From Xenopus tropicalis (taxonomy: Eukaryota > Chordata > Amphibia > Anura > Pipidae), in NCBI RefSeq assembly GCF_000004195.4, contig NC_030680.2:149058545-149122544 (forward strand): 64,000 nt of DNA, written 5' to 3'. The notes beneath the pieces were generated by a model. It saw only the letters and a list, made by a program, of their open reading frames with translations, was not told where the DNA came from and did no database searches. Of the stretch, positions 33,822 to 44,979 are shown piece after piece. Position numbers and translations under genes: made by a program. Position 1 is the stretch's first letter; every line of letters begins with the position of its first letter.

Positions 33822-34218
33822 TTAAAGGGCTAGTTCGCATTCGAATTCACTTTTATTTTTAATGGTTTTTCAGTTATTTAGCTTTTTGTTCAGCAGCTCT
33901 CCATTTGGTATTTCAGCAGCTATCTGGTTGCTAGGGTCTTATTTACCCTAGCAACCAGGTAGTGATTTAAACAAGAGATGGGAATATGAATAGTTAAGGG
34001 GCCTACTTGGAAAAATAAGTAATACAAAATTATAATAATAATAAAATTGTAGCCTCGCAGAGCAATATTTTTTGGCCCCCATTTGAAATCTGTATAGAGG
34101 CAGAAGAGAAAGGCAAATTATTCAAAAAAATTAATTAGGAAGACCAATTGCAAAGTTGCTAGGAATAGGCCATTTTATAACATACTAAAGGTTAACTTAA
34201 AAGTGAACCACCCCTTTA
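33822..34218 (+). repeat. ~400 bp Xenopus MITE, nearly complete copy
   Basis: It begins TTAAAGGGCTAGTTCGCATT and ends GTGAACCACCCCTTTA, and includes CAGCAGCTCTCCATTTGG and TATCTGGTTGCTAGGGTC. Related copies lie at 41275-41640, 41930-42075 and 52895-53290. TTAAAGG-type ends are known for Kolobok/T2-type MITEs (family inference). Confidence 0.75.
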
Positions 34219-34596
34219 GATGTGTTTATGTTAGTTTTATAGCAAGAAAGGCAGTGGGTACTGACTCCCCATTATATACAGTGAGACGCAGTCCGTATTT
34301 ACAAACCCAGCACATTATATACAGTGAGGAGCAGTGGGTACAGATGGCAGATATTCAGGCCCTGGCACTATAACACTGGCACTGATACACAACATTGGCC
34401 CCACTGTAACTTACTATAAATGAACAAAACAATGACAAAAAAAAAAAAAAATAGTAAGTGCAAAAAACAACAACACATATATAAACACACAATGAGCTTT
34501 TTCAGAGGGAAAGAGTTAACTTACCCTCCATGTGTTAGGGTAGGGGATAGATTATAAATTAAACAATTTAATGTCAGCTAGTGATTCTTTAGAACT
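34219..34596. other. non-coding spacer
   Basis: Two imperfect copies of CATTATATACAGTGAGACGC / CATTATATACAGTGAGGAGC lie near 34270 and 34312, with a poly-A run near 34437. No gene is seen. Confidence 0.45.
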
Positions 34597-36351
34597 GTAT
34601 AGTACCTGGGTATAGTACCTGTGTATAGTGCCTGGGTATAGTACCTGGGTATAGTGCCTGGGTATAGTACCTGTGTATAGTACCTGGGTATAGTACCTGT
34701 GTATAGTACCTGGGTATAGTACCTGTGTATAGTACCTGGGTATAGTACCTGTGTATAGTGCCTGGGTATAGTGCCTGGGTATAGTGCCTGTGTATAGTGC
34801 CTGGGTATAGTACCTGTGTATAGTGCCTGGGTATAGTGCCTGTGTATAGTGCCTGGGTATAGTGCCTGTGTATAGTGCCTGGGTATAGTGCCTGGGTATA
34901 GTACCTGGGTATAGTACCTGGGTATAGTGCCTGTGTATAGTACCTGGGTATAGTACCTGTGTATAGTGCCTGGGTATAGTGCCTGTGTATAGTGCCTGGG
35001 TATAGTGCCTGGGTATAGTACCTGGGTATAGTGCCTGGGTATAGTGCCTGTGTATAGTACCTGGGTATAGTGCCTGTGTATAGTGCCTGTGTATAGTACC
35101 TGGGTATAGTACCTGGGTATAGTGCCTGGGTATAGTGCCTGGGTATAGTACCTGGGTATAGTACCTGGGTATAGTACCTGGGTATAGTACCTGGGTATAG
35201 TGCCTGGGTATAGTACCTGGGTATAGTACCTGGGTATAGTGCCTGTGTATAGTACCTGGGTATAGTACCTGGGTATAGTGCCTGTGTATAGTACCTGGGT
35301 ATAGTACCTGGGTATAGTGCCTGGGTATAGTACCTGGGTATAGTGCCTGTGTATAGTACCTGGGTATAGTACCTGGGTATAGTGCCTGTGTATAGTACCT
35401 GGGTATAGTACCTGGGTATAGTGCCTGTGTATAGTACCTGGGTATAGTGCCTGGGTATAGTACCTGGGTATAGTGCCTGTGTATAGTACCTGGGTATAGT
35501 GCCTGTGTATAGTACCTGGGTATAGTACCTGGTATAGTGCCTGTGTATAGTACCTGGGTATAGTACCTGGGTATAGTGCCTGTGTATAGTACCTGGGTAT
35601 AGTGCCTGGGTATAGTACCTGGGTATAGTGCCTGTGTATAGTGCCTGGGTATAGTGCCTGTGTATAGTGCCTGGGTATAGTGCCTGTGTATAGTACCTGG
35701 GTATAGTGCCTGTGTATAGTACCTGGGTATAGTGCCTGGGTATAGTACCTGGGTATAGTGCCTGTGTATAGTACCTGGGTATAGTGCCTGGGTATAGTAC
35801 CTGGGTATAGTGCCTGTGTATAGTACCTGGGTATAGTGCCTGTGTATAGTACCTGGGTATAGTACCTGGGTATAGTGCCTGTGTATAGTACCTGGGTATA
35901 GTACCTGGGTATAGTGCCTGTGTATAGTACCTGGGTATAGTGCCTGGGTATAGTACCTGGGTATAGTGCCTGTGTATAGTGCCTGGGTATAGTGCCTGTG
36001 TATAGTGCCTGGGTATAGTGCCTGTGTATAGTACCTGGGTATAGTGCCTGGGTATAGTGCCTGGGTATAGTACCTGTGTATAGTACCTGGGTATAGTACC
36101 TGTGTATAGTACCTGTGTATAGTACCTGGGTATAGTACCTGTGTATAGTACCTGGGTATAGTACCTGTGTATAGTACCTGTGTATAGTACCTGTGTATAG
36201 TACCTGGGTATAGTGCCTGTGTATAGTACCTGGGTATAGTACCTGTGTATAGTACCTGTGTATAGTACCTGTGTATAGTACCTGTGTATAGTACCTGGGT
36301 ATAGTGCCTGTGTATAGTACCTGGGTATAGTACCTGTGTATAGTGCCTGTG
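34597..36351. repeat. 13 bp two-state minisatellite (~135 units)
   Basis: The unit is GTATAGTRCCTGK, where R is A or G and K is G or T. Nearly all variation is at these two positions; a single one-base deletion occurs near 35530. A three-unit pattern (A-G, A-G, G-T; 39 bp) recurs in the middle. The reverse strand has no stop triplet in any frame, which gives a false open frame of about 600 codons. Confidence 0.97.
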
Positions 36352-36419
36352 GGATGAAAACTGCAGCAAAAGTTGAGAGTTGGTTCTCAGGTAAAGTTAC
36401 AGCTGCAGATTCATCTTTT

Positions 36420-36690
36420 CAGTCTTCATTTCTGTTTCCAGTTTGCAAAATCTCCCGATCCCTGTGTGCATCTGTGCTCTGATTGGTCAATTTTACTGTC
36501 TGTCAAGGAAGCTGTGCTCTGATTGGTGAATCCACAAGAAGAAAGATCCAATCGGAGCACAGCAAAAACGGGCTTGAGGGGAAAGTGCAGAAACGGAGTA
36601 AGGTTTTTGGTTTTTTTGCTACTTTTCCAGGGGGGGGGGCAAGTGCCCCCTCTTGCCCCCTTCTGTGGACGCCCATGGACACCTATACTC
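36420..36690 (-). repeat. dispersed element end, inverted relative to 33451-33640
   Basis: CAGGGGGGGGGCAAGTGCCC, CTTCTGTGGACGCCC and ATGGACACCTATAC are the reverse counterpart of the left copy. Two direct copies of GTGCTCTGATTGGT lie at 36474 and 36510, with an inverted CAATCGGAGCAC at 36550. Confidence 0.55.
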
Positions 36691-36712
36691 ACCCTGATAC
36701 CCCTGACTGGCA

Positions 36713-37660
36713 GTACAGGTATGGGATCCATTATCCAGAATATTCAGGACCTGGGGTTTTCCAGAGAAGGAGTCTTTCTGTAATTCGGATCTCCTACCTA
36801 AAGTCTGCTAAAAGCATTATTTAAACAGTAATTAAACCCAATAGGACTGTTCTGCCCCCAATAAGGGGTAATTATATCTTAGTTGGGATCAAGTACAGGT
36901 ACTGTTTTATTATTACAGAGAAAAGGGAATCATTTAACCATGAAATAAACCCAATAGGGCTGTTCTGCCCCAATAAGGGGTAATTATATCTTAGTTGGGA
37001 TCAAGTACAGGTACTGTTTTATTATTACAGAGAAAAGGGAATCATTTAACCATGAAATAAACCCAATAGGGCTGTTCTGCCCCCAATAAGGGGTAATTAT
37101 ATCTTAGTTGGGATCAAGTACAGGTACTGTTTTATTATTACAGAGAAAAGGGAATCATTTAACCATGAAATAAACCCAATAGGGCTGTTCTGCCCCAATA
37201 AGGGGTAATTATATCTTAGTTGGGATCAAGTACAGGTACTGTTTTATTATTACAGAGAAAAGGGAATCATTTAACCATGAAATAAACCCAATAGGGCTGT
37301 TCTGCCCCCAATAAGGGGTAATTATATCTTAGTTGGGATCAAGTACAGGTACTGTTTTATTATTACAGAGAAAAGGGAATCATTTAACCATTAAATAAAC
37401 CCAATAGGGCTGTTCTGCCCCAATAAGGGGTAATTATATCTTAGTTGGGATCAAGTACAGGTACTGTTTTATTATTACAGAGAAAAGGGAATCATTTAAC
37501 CATGAAATAAACCCAATAGGGCTGTTCTGCCCCAATAAGGGGTAATTATATCTTAGTTGGGTTCAAGTACAGGGACTGTTTTATTATTACAGAGAAAAGG
37601 GAATCATTTCGGAACTTTCTGGATAATGGGTTTCAGGATAAGGGGTCCGATACCTGTAAT
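36713..37660 (+). repeat. TACAGGTATGGGATCC-type MITE with internal 113 bp tandem array
   Basis: The ends TACAGGTATGGGATCC and GGTCCGATACCTGTA are inverted repeats. About seven copies of a 112-113 bp module lie between (AGAAAAGGGAATCATTTAACC, GGGCTGTTCTGCCCC, TAATTATATCTTAGTTGGG). A second copy of the element at 39883-40331, in reverse orientation, has only two modules. Confidence 0.85.
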
Positions 37661-38224
37661 AACTCACATATTATAATTTTTAAGTGATAACAGAACCCAT
37701 TGCAACTAAATCTGTGCCATTAATGCCAGTTTGTTTCTAGAAAAATACTCCCTGTATCAGAGGCACATACAGAACTACCCAGAATCCTCTAATAACAGCC
37801 AATAATATGTCTCATATTGACAAAGCGCTGAGATGAGCGCATACTCATTGTATTATTCTGTATATCAACACCTTGTGTTTAAGTGGCACTGTCCCTTTAA
37901 GTAGGAACGGGCTGTAATGCTAAAAGCCAATATGGTGGCCTGGGGGATTACTGTATTTAAGTCGTAATACGGCCGAAAGGTACGAGCAGATGGTCCCTAC
38001 TCCGGCTGAACTGCGAGACTGCCAGCCAAATAGCAGGGAAGTTCTGCAGTGTCTGTGGGGCTCGGAATGCTAATCCAGCAGCAACACGGAGAGCTTACAC
38101 TCCGGCTATTGTTAAAATATGTGTAAGTGTGATCTCTAGCTTGTCAGGGAGTTACAGTCACATCCCAGCGTATGAATTCATTGCTGGGATTAACCCCTCC
38201 GCCTAGTTCAGCAGCCAGAAATGG
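37661..38224. other. unique sequence, possibly exon- or LTR-like
   Basis: The stretch at 37915-38110 is complex (TAATACGGCCGAAAGG, GACTGCCAGCCAAATAGC, CAGCAGCAACACGGAG) and ends at a weak donor AATAT|GTGTAAGTG. There is no open frame of note, and I cannot assign a function. Confidence 0.3.
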
Positions 38225-39430
38225 CTACATTATCCCTTATAATACATGAGTGATACTCAGAGTTCCCTGTATAACTCAGCCTGCAGCCTTGTGCCTTTAT
38301 ATGGGGGGCACAGAACCCCTCAGTGACTGCTAATATCCTTATCATTTACAGTAGGGGGTACATTATCCCTTATAATACATGAGTGATACTCAGAGTTCCC
38401 TGTATAACTCAGCCTGCAGCCTTGTGCCTTTATATGGGGGGCACAGAACCCCTCAGTGACTGCTAATATCCTTATCATTTACAGTAGGGGGTACATTATC
38501 CCTTATAATACATGAGTGATACTCAGAGTTCCCTGTATAACTCAGCCTGCAGCCTTGTGCCTTTATATGGGGGGCACAGAACCCCTCAGTGACAGCTAAT
38601 ATCCTTATCATTTACAGTAGGGGGTACAGTATCCCTTATAATACATGAGTGATACTCAGAGTTCCCTGTATAACTCAGCCTGCAGCCTTGTGCCTTTATA
38701 TGGGCACAGAACCCCTCAGTGACTGCTAATATCCTTATCATTTACAGTAGGGGGTACATTATCCCTTATAATACATGAGTGATACTCAGAGTTCCCTGTA
38801 TAACTCAGCCTGCAGCCTTGTGCCTTTATATGGGGGGCACAGAACCCCTCAGTGACTGCTAATATGCTTATCATTTACAGTAGGGGGTACATTATCCCTT
38901 ATAATACATGAGTGATACTCAGAGTTCCCTGTATAACTCAGCCTGCAGCCTTGTGCCTTTATATGGGCACAGAACCCCTCAGTGACTGCTAATATCCTTA
39001 TCATTTACAGTAGGGGGTACATTATCCCTTATAATACATGAGTGATACTCAGAGTTCCCTGTATAACTCAGCCTGCAGCCTTGTGCCTTTATATGGGCAC
39101 AGAACCCCTCAGTGACTGCTAATATCCTTATCATTTACAGTAGGGGGTACATTATCCCTTATAATACATGAGTGATACTCAGAGTTCCCTGTATAACTCA
39201 GCCTGCAGCCTTGTGCCTTTATATGGGCACAGAACCCCTCAGTGACTGCTAATATCCTTATCATTTACAGTAGGGGGTACATTATCCCTTATAATACATG
39301 AGTGATACTCAGAGTTCCCTGTATAACTCAGCCTGCAGCCTTGTGCCTTTATATGGGGGGCACAGAACCCCTCAGTGACTGCTAATATCCTTATCATTTA
39401 CAGTAGGGGGTACATTATCCTTTATAATAC
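38225..39430 (+). repeat. 127-133 bp minisatellite (~9 units)
   Basis: Units contain ATTATCCCTTATAATACATG, TCAGCCTGCAGCCTTGTGCC, CCCCTCAGTGACTGCTAAT and TTATCATTTACAGTAGGGGG. Length varies by the presence of GGGG before GCACAG (TATATGGGGGG against TATATGGGC). The last unit decays at about 39420-39475. Confidence 0.95.
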
Positions 39431-39475
39431 TCAAGTAATACTCAAACTTTCCTGTATAACTCCTTTGTGCCTTTA

Positions 39476-39882
39476 TATGGTAGTTGGGGGTTGATTATTC
39501 CATATACAAATAACCACTGAACTCCCAACAGGCCCTACACAGCAGTGCACCCCACTTCTAGCCCTTTTTAATCCGTATTGGCAGGGACCCCGTGTTTCCA
39601 TTGACCTCCCCTTCCATGTGTATATAAAATGAAGAGGGTTTAGAGACAGAAACAGCTTTCCTGGCTTTGAAGCCCGACAGCCTTGGCAAGCCCAGTGCCC
39701 CGAGGTGCCAGCTGAAGTATTTATGCCATCATGTGCTTGAGTTGAACATTTAATGATGCCAAGTCTAAAACAGTAAAAAATAATGGGCTTTGCTGCTAAA
39801 CCTGCTGCCCTGGGCCGTGTAAAATATAACAAGGCAACCGGGGATGGCTCAGAGCGGGGTGGGGAGGGAGAAACAATGCAGG
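39476..39882. other. non-coding sequence between array and MITE
   Basis: An open frame on the minus strand here runs out of the adjoining MITE and has no recognisable protein similarity. Nothing else is identified. Confidence 0.4.
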
Positions 39883-40331
39883 TACAGGTATGGGGTCTGT
39901 TATCTGGAAACCTGTTACCCAGAAAGTTCTGAATTATGAAAAGTCCATCTCCCATAGACTCCATTTTAATGAAATAATTCACATTTTTAAAAAATGATTC
40001 CCTTTTCTCTGTAATAATAAAACAGTACCTGTACTTGATCCCAACTAAGATATAATTACCCCTTATTGGGGGCAGAACGGCCCTATTGGGTTTATTTAAT
40101 GGTTAAATGATTCCCTTTTCTCTGTAATAATAAAACAGTACCTGTACTTGATCCCAACTAAGATATAATTACCCCTTATTGGGGGCAGAACAGCCCTATT
40201 GGGTTTATTTAAAGTTTAAATGATATTTTAGCAGACTTTAGGTATGGAGATCCAAATTACAGAAAGACCCCTAATCCCAACCCCCCCCCCTGGGTCCCAA
40301 GCATTCTGAATAACAGGTCCCATACCTGTAA
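39883..40331 (-). repeat. second TACAGGTATGG-type MITE (two internal modules)
   Basis: The same family as 36713-37660 in opposite orientation. Ends are TACAGGTATGGGGTCTG and CCCATACCTGTAA. It keeps two copies of the 113 bp module (GATTCCCTTTTCTCTG, CCCAACTAAGATATAATTAC). Confidence 0.85.
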
Positions 40332-40519
40332 TAGTACAAATGACTTGTTTTTATAATATATCTGAGCCGCTATTGATTGCAACCCCCTGGGTTCCTACAG
40401 ACCCTTGGGGTACAGGTGGGATACTGGGAGTTGAAGGGATACAGTTTGGCCAAGAACAGTGACAGTTTAAAGAAAGTGCCAGCCTAAGGCGGATTCCCTC
40501 TCTGCCTTAACTTAATACC

Positions 40520-40985
40520 AGCCCCGTTGCTATGGTCAATAAATCTAGCAACCAGCTACTGGTCCCAATGAAAGGAATAAAAAACAATGAAAAGCAAAGA
40601 GCAGCTGGACATTTTATGGATGAATCTAACGGTGCGTTTATACGGCGCCATCGTCCTTACGTGGAAATGAAAGCTGCGCGTCCTCCATCACAAAGGGTTA
40701 ATCACGTTCCCTTTCATCAGGGTGTCACTTTCTGTTTTCTATTTTTATTTTCATCTCTCCCCCCCATCGCGTTCCGCTGCCTTCATCCTGCCATGGGTGG
40801 GTAGGCAGCAAATGATGTGCGATAATTCCCAGATCTGAGTGCTGATTGGCACAATTTTTGGGCAATTAGCGAAGTTGCGGCAGCGGTGGCCGGGCACTAG
40901 CGAGCAGGACACATTTTGGCTACATAACCTGCAGTGAGACCGTTCAGATGTTACATGTAATCTGCTCTCCGACAGGCTTCTGCTT
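40520..40985. promoter_or_regulatory. candidate conserved non-coding element
   Basis: Non-repetitive, CpG-bearing sequence (ATACGGCGCCATCGTCC, GCGAAGTTGCGGCAGCGG) with homeodomain-like sites (GGCAATTAGCG, GGGTTAATCACG). No coding frame of interest is present. The call rests on complexity only. Confidence 0.25.
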
Positions 40986-41094
40986 TTAAAGGGGAACTAA
41001 CCTTTAGAAAATAATAGGGCTAGAAATTCTGTATTTTATCTGCAGAACTTACAGTACCATCCCCTATGGGAGGGGTCAAAGTCATCAAGTACAT

Positions 41095-41275
41095 ACAACC
41101 TGCCCATACACGGGAAGATTTGGGTCCTGCAGACCAATTTGGCATCTTATCTGCCCCGGTATGGGCACCGCCGACAGCCCTACCCACCTTGGATGGGCAT
41201 ATCGGGAGAAGATCCACTCGTTTGGTGACTTCACCAAAAGAGCAGATCTTACCATATATGACCACCTTAACTTTT
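41095..41275. repeat. MITE-like copy of the family at 826-1147
   Basis: It shares CCCATACACGGGAAGATT, TTTGGGTCCTGCAGACC, GAAGATCCACTCGTTTGG and CACCAAAAGAGCAGATCTTA-type phrases with the CCDC66 intron 6 copy. It appears to be inserted just before a ~400 bp MITE. Confidence 0.65.
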
Positions 41276-41640
41276 ATTATGATGTAGAGGGGAATATTCT
41301 GGGACAATTTGCAATTGGTCTTCATTTTTGACTTTTTGCAGTTCTTGAATTATTTAGCTTTTTGTTCAGCAGCTCTCCAGTTTTGAGTTTCAGCAGCTAT
41401 TTGGTTGCTAGGGTCTTAATTACCTTAGCAACCAGGGAGTGGTTTGAATGAGAGGCTGGTATAGGAATAGAAGAGGGTCTGAATAGAAAGCAATAGCAAG
41501 TAATAATAACAATAATAAAACTGTAGTATCAAAAAGCAGTTTTTTTGGCTGCTGGGGTCAGTGACCCCCCATTTGAAGGCTGCAAAGAGTAAGAAAAACA
41601 AGGAAAATCATTTAAAAACTGTATAAAAAAAAAAAAAAAA
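41276..41640 (+). repeat. ~400 bp Xenopus MITE copy, 3' truncated
   Basis: GGACAATTTGCAATTGGTC, CAGCAGCTCTCCAGTTTTG, GGTTGCTAGGGTC and GGGGTCAGTGACCCCCC appear in family order. It ends in a poly-A run at about 41624-41641. Confidence 0.75.
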
Positions 41641-41641
41641 T

Positions 41642-41929
41642 AATTACTACAGGAAATGGATAATGAGCATATTAACCCCAGATGGACCAGTATAATCACT
41701 AAATAAAATAGATAACAAGCAGATTAACCTGAGATATGCCAAAGTCTATGGGAAATGGAAAATCTGCATATTAGCCCCCAGAAGTATAATCACTAAATAA
41801 AATAAGATAATGGGCATTTTAACCCCAGACATGCCAGTATAATCACTACGAAAAATGGACAACCTGTATATTAATCCAAAAAGGGACAGTATAATTACGA
41901 CAAATAATATCTGTATATTAAAAGGGGGG
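41642..41929. other. degenerate ~70 bp tandem repeat
   Basis: GCCAGTATAATCACTA-like phrases follow AATGGATAATGAGCATATTA-like phrases about four times (near 41695, 41790, 41845, 41890), with considerable divergence. Confidence 0.55.
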
Positions 41930-42075
41930 GGTTCACCTTTGAATCAACTTTTAGTATTATGTTGTAGTGAGTAATATTCTGAGACAATTTGCAATTGGTC
42001 TTGATTTTTTATCGTTTTGTAGTTATTTCATTTTCAGTTCAGGAGCTCTGCAGTTTGGAGGTTCAGCAGCTACAG
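41930..42075 (+). repeat. ~400 bp Xenopus MITE, 5' fragment
   Basis: TTCACCTTTGAATCAACTTT, AGACAATTTGCAATTGGTC and CAGGAGCTCTGCAGTTTGG match the start of the family; the rest is missing. Confidence 0.7.
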
Positions 42076-42306
42076 GTCAGTCAATAGTTGGTTTGGCTCT
42101 GCCCCACAGAGCAATTATCTCCTCTGCTCTCCTATCTCCATCAGTCACAGGCATCTCCAGGCAGCAGTGCTGTAAATGTAAAGGGGTAGCTGATGGGCCC
42201 CAGTATTGCAAAAGGCCTGTGAGTATGGGAAATATTATATTATGAATGACATATATGAATATTATATGCCTAAATCCCATGTCAACCGGCCTCTAAGCTG
42301 AGCCCA
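42076..42306. other. unique spacer before the 47 bp array
   Basis: No gene or repeat is recognised. Confidence 0.4.
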
Positions 42307-44514
42307 TTGCCCTGGGGCCCTCAAGGGGCACCATCCCCACAGTTTAGGAGCCACCACCCTGGGTCCCTCAAGGGGCACCATCCCCACAGTTTAGGAGCCA
42401 TCACCCTGGGTCCCTCAAGGGGCACCATCCCCACAGTTTAGGAGCCATCACCCTGGGTCCCTCAAGGGGCACCATCCCCACAGTTTAGGAGCCACCGCCC
42501 TGGGTCCCTCAAGGGGCACCATCCCCACAGTTTAGGAGCCACCGCCCTGGGTCCCTCAAGGGGCACCATCCCCACAGTTTAGGAGTCACGGCCCTGGGTC
42601 CCTTAAGGGGCACCATCCCCACAGTTTAGGAGCCATCACCCTGGGTCCCTCAAGGGGCACCATCCCCACAGTTTAGGAGCCACCGACCTGGGTCCCTCAA
42701 GGGGCACCATCCCACAGTTTAGGAGCCACCACCCTGGGTCCCTCAAGGGGCACCATCCCCACAGTTTAGGAGCCACCACCCTGGGTCCCTCAAGGGGCAC
42801 CATCCCCACAGTTTAGGAGCCACCGCCCTGGGTCCCTCAAGGGGCACCATCCCCACAGTTTAGGAGCCACCACCCTGGGTCCCTCAAGGGGCACCATCCC
42901 CACAGTTTAGGAGCCACCACCCTGGGTCCCTCAAGGGGCACCATCCCCACAGTTTAGGAGTCACGGCCCTGGGTCCCTTAAGGGACACCATCCCCACAGT
43001 TTAGGAGCCACCACCCTGGGTCCCTCAAGGGGCACCATCCCCACAGTTTAGGAGCCACCACCCTGGGTCCCTCAAGGGGCACCATCCCCACAGTTTAGGA
43101 GCCACCACCCTGGGTCCCTCAAGGGGCACCATCCCCACAGTTTAGGAGCCACCACCCTGGGTCCCTCAAGGGGCACCATCCCCACAGTTTAGGAGCCACC
43201 ACCCTGGGTCCCTCAAGGGGCACCATCCCCACAGTTTAGGAGCCACCGCCCTGGGTCCCTCAAGGGGCACCATCCCCACAGTTTAGGAGCCACCGCCCTG
43301 GGTCCCTCAAGGGGCACCATCCCCACAGTTTAGGAGCCACCACCCTGGGTCCCTCAAGGGGCACCATCCCCACAGTTTAGGAGCCACCGCCCTGGGTCCC
43401 TCAAGGGGCACCATCCCCACAGTTTAGGAGCCACCGCCCTGGGTCCCTCAAGGGGCACCATCCCCACAGTTTAGGAGCCACCACCCTGGGTCCCTCAAGG
43501 GGCACCATCCCCCACAGTTTAGGAGTCACGGCCCTGGGTCCCTTAAGGGACACCATCCCACAGTTTAGGAGCCACCACCCTGGACCCCTCAAGGGGCACC
43601 ATCCCCACAGTTTAGGAGCCACCGCCCTGGGTCCCTCAAGGGGCACCATCCCCACAGTTTAGGAGCCACCGCCCTGGGTCCCTCAAGGGGCACCATCCCC
43701 ACAGTTTTAGGAGCCACCACCCTGGTCCCCTCAAGGGGCACCATCCCACAGTTTAGGAGCCACCGCCCTGGTCCTCAAGGGGCACCATCCCCACAGTTTA
43801 GGAGCCACCGCCCTGGGTCCCTCAAGGGGCACCATCCCCACAGTTTAGGAGCCACCACCCTGGGTCCTCAAGGGGCACCATCCCCACAGTTTAGGAGCCA
43901 CCACCCTGGGTCCCTCAAGGGGCACCATCCCCACAGTTTAGGAGCCACCGCCCTGGGTCCCTCAAGGGGCACCATCCCCACAGTTTAGGAGCCACCGCCC
44001 TGGGTCCCTCAAGGGGCACCATCCCCACAGTTTAGGAGCCACCACCCTGGGTCCCTCAAGGGGCACCATCCCCACAGTTTAGGAGTCACGGCCCTGGGCC
44101 CCTTAAGGGCACCATCCCCACAGTTTAGGAGCCACCACCCTGGGTCCCTCAAGGGGCACCATCCCCACAGTTTAGGAGCCACCACCCTGGTCCCTCAAGG
44201 GCACCATCCCCACAGTTTAGGAGCCACCGCCCTGGTCCCTCAAGGGGCACCATCCCCACAGTTTAGGAGCCACCACCCTGGGTCCCTCAAGGGGCACCAT
44301 CCCCACAGTTTAGGAGCCACCACCCTGGGTCCCTCAAGGGGCACCATCCCCACAGTTTAGGAGCCACCACCCTGGGTCCCTCAAGGGGCACCATCCCCAC
44401 AGTTTAGGAGCCACCACCCTGGGTCCCTCAAGGGGCACCATCCCCACAGTTTAGGAGCCACCACCCTGGGTCCCTCAAGGGGCACCATCCCCACAGTTTA
44501 GGAGCCACCGCCCT
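42307..44514 (+). repeat. 47 bp minisatellite (~47 units)
   Basis: Units contain CCCTGGGTCCCTCAAGGGGC, ACCATCCCCACAGTTTAGG and AGCCACCAC or AGCCACCGC. A distinct variant (AGTCACGGCCCTGGG then CCTTAAGGG) appears at four or more places (near 42585, 42960, 43525, 44085). That points to block duplications of the array. Indels cluster at 43.55-43.77 kb and 44.10-44.23 kb. Confidence 0.96.
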
Positions 44515-44979
44515 AATGCTAAATACTGTAGGTGAGACTGAGGTTGTTTTGTTCCATTTATACAAAATGGCTAATTTATTTCAGTTTTACTCCTACACAC
44601 GGTGCATGAGTCACGTACAGCAGTGTCTGTAGCAGCCCTCACTCTCTCTTCCTACTTACTAACATATTCATCTATTTATTTTGCTTGTTATTTTAGCCAC
44701 CACAAGTGAATATTGGTATATGTATTCCTATAGAGCAGTGTAAATGCCCAGAGTGAGTGCCACAGTGAGTCCTGCCCTTACAGTCAGTAGTATGGGTTAA
44801 TGTGCCCGGGCACATACAGATGCAGACCCTTCATCTTTGGCTGAAATACAGCGTTACACCCCCTAGTGCCCCCGACAGTAACTGACGGGCTACATACTAA
44901 GTATCACTGAATCTTACCCAACAGCCAACATACTGTCCTGCTATCATTATTTTACTCTGCTGCCTTAATCTTACCCTAC
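44515..44979. other. unique spacer between arrays
   Basis: No gene is recognised. Confidence 0.4.

Noticed and set aside
34552..36369. 605-codon minus-strand open frame (YTQVLYPGTIHRH-like repeats)
   Set aside because: The 13 bp unit contains no stop triplet on this strand, so every frame is open by arithmetic; even the one-base deletion near 35530 does not close it.
36426..36731. 101-codon minus-strand frame (GRPQKGARGGTCPPPWK)
   Set aside because: It is the translation of a common dispersed element whose other end is at 33451-33640.
39473..39982. 169-codon minus-strand frame
   Set aside because: Its N-terminal part is the reverse reading of the TACAGGTATGG-type MITE and the rest shows no protein character.
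42307..44514. CRISPR-like array
   Set aside because: The repeats are contiguous with no unique spacers, in a vertebrate genome. It is a minisatellite.
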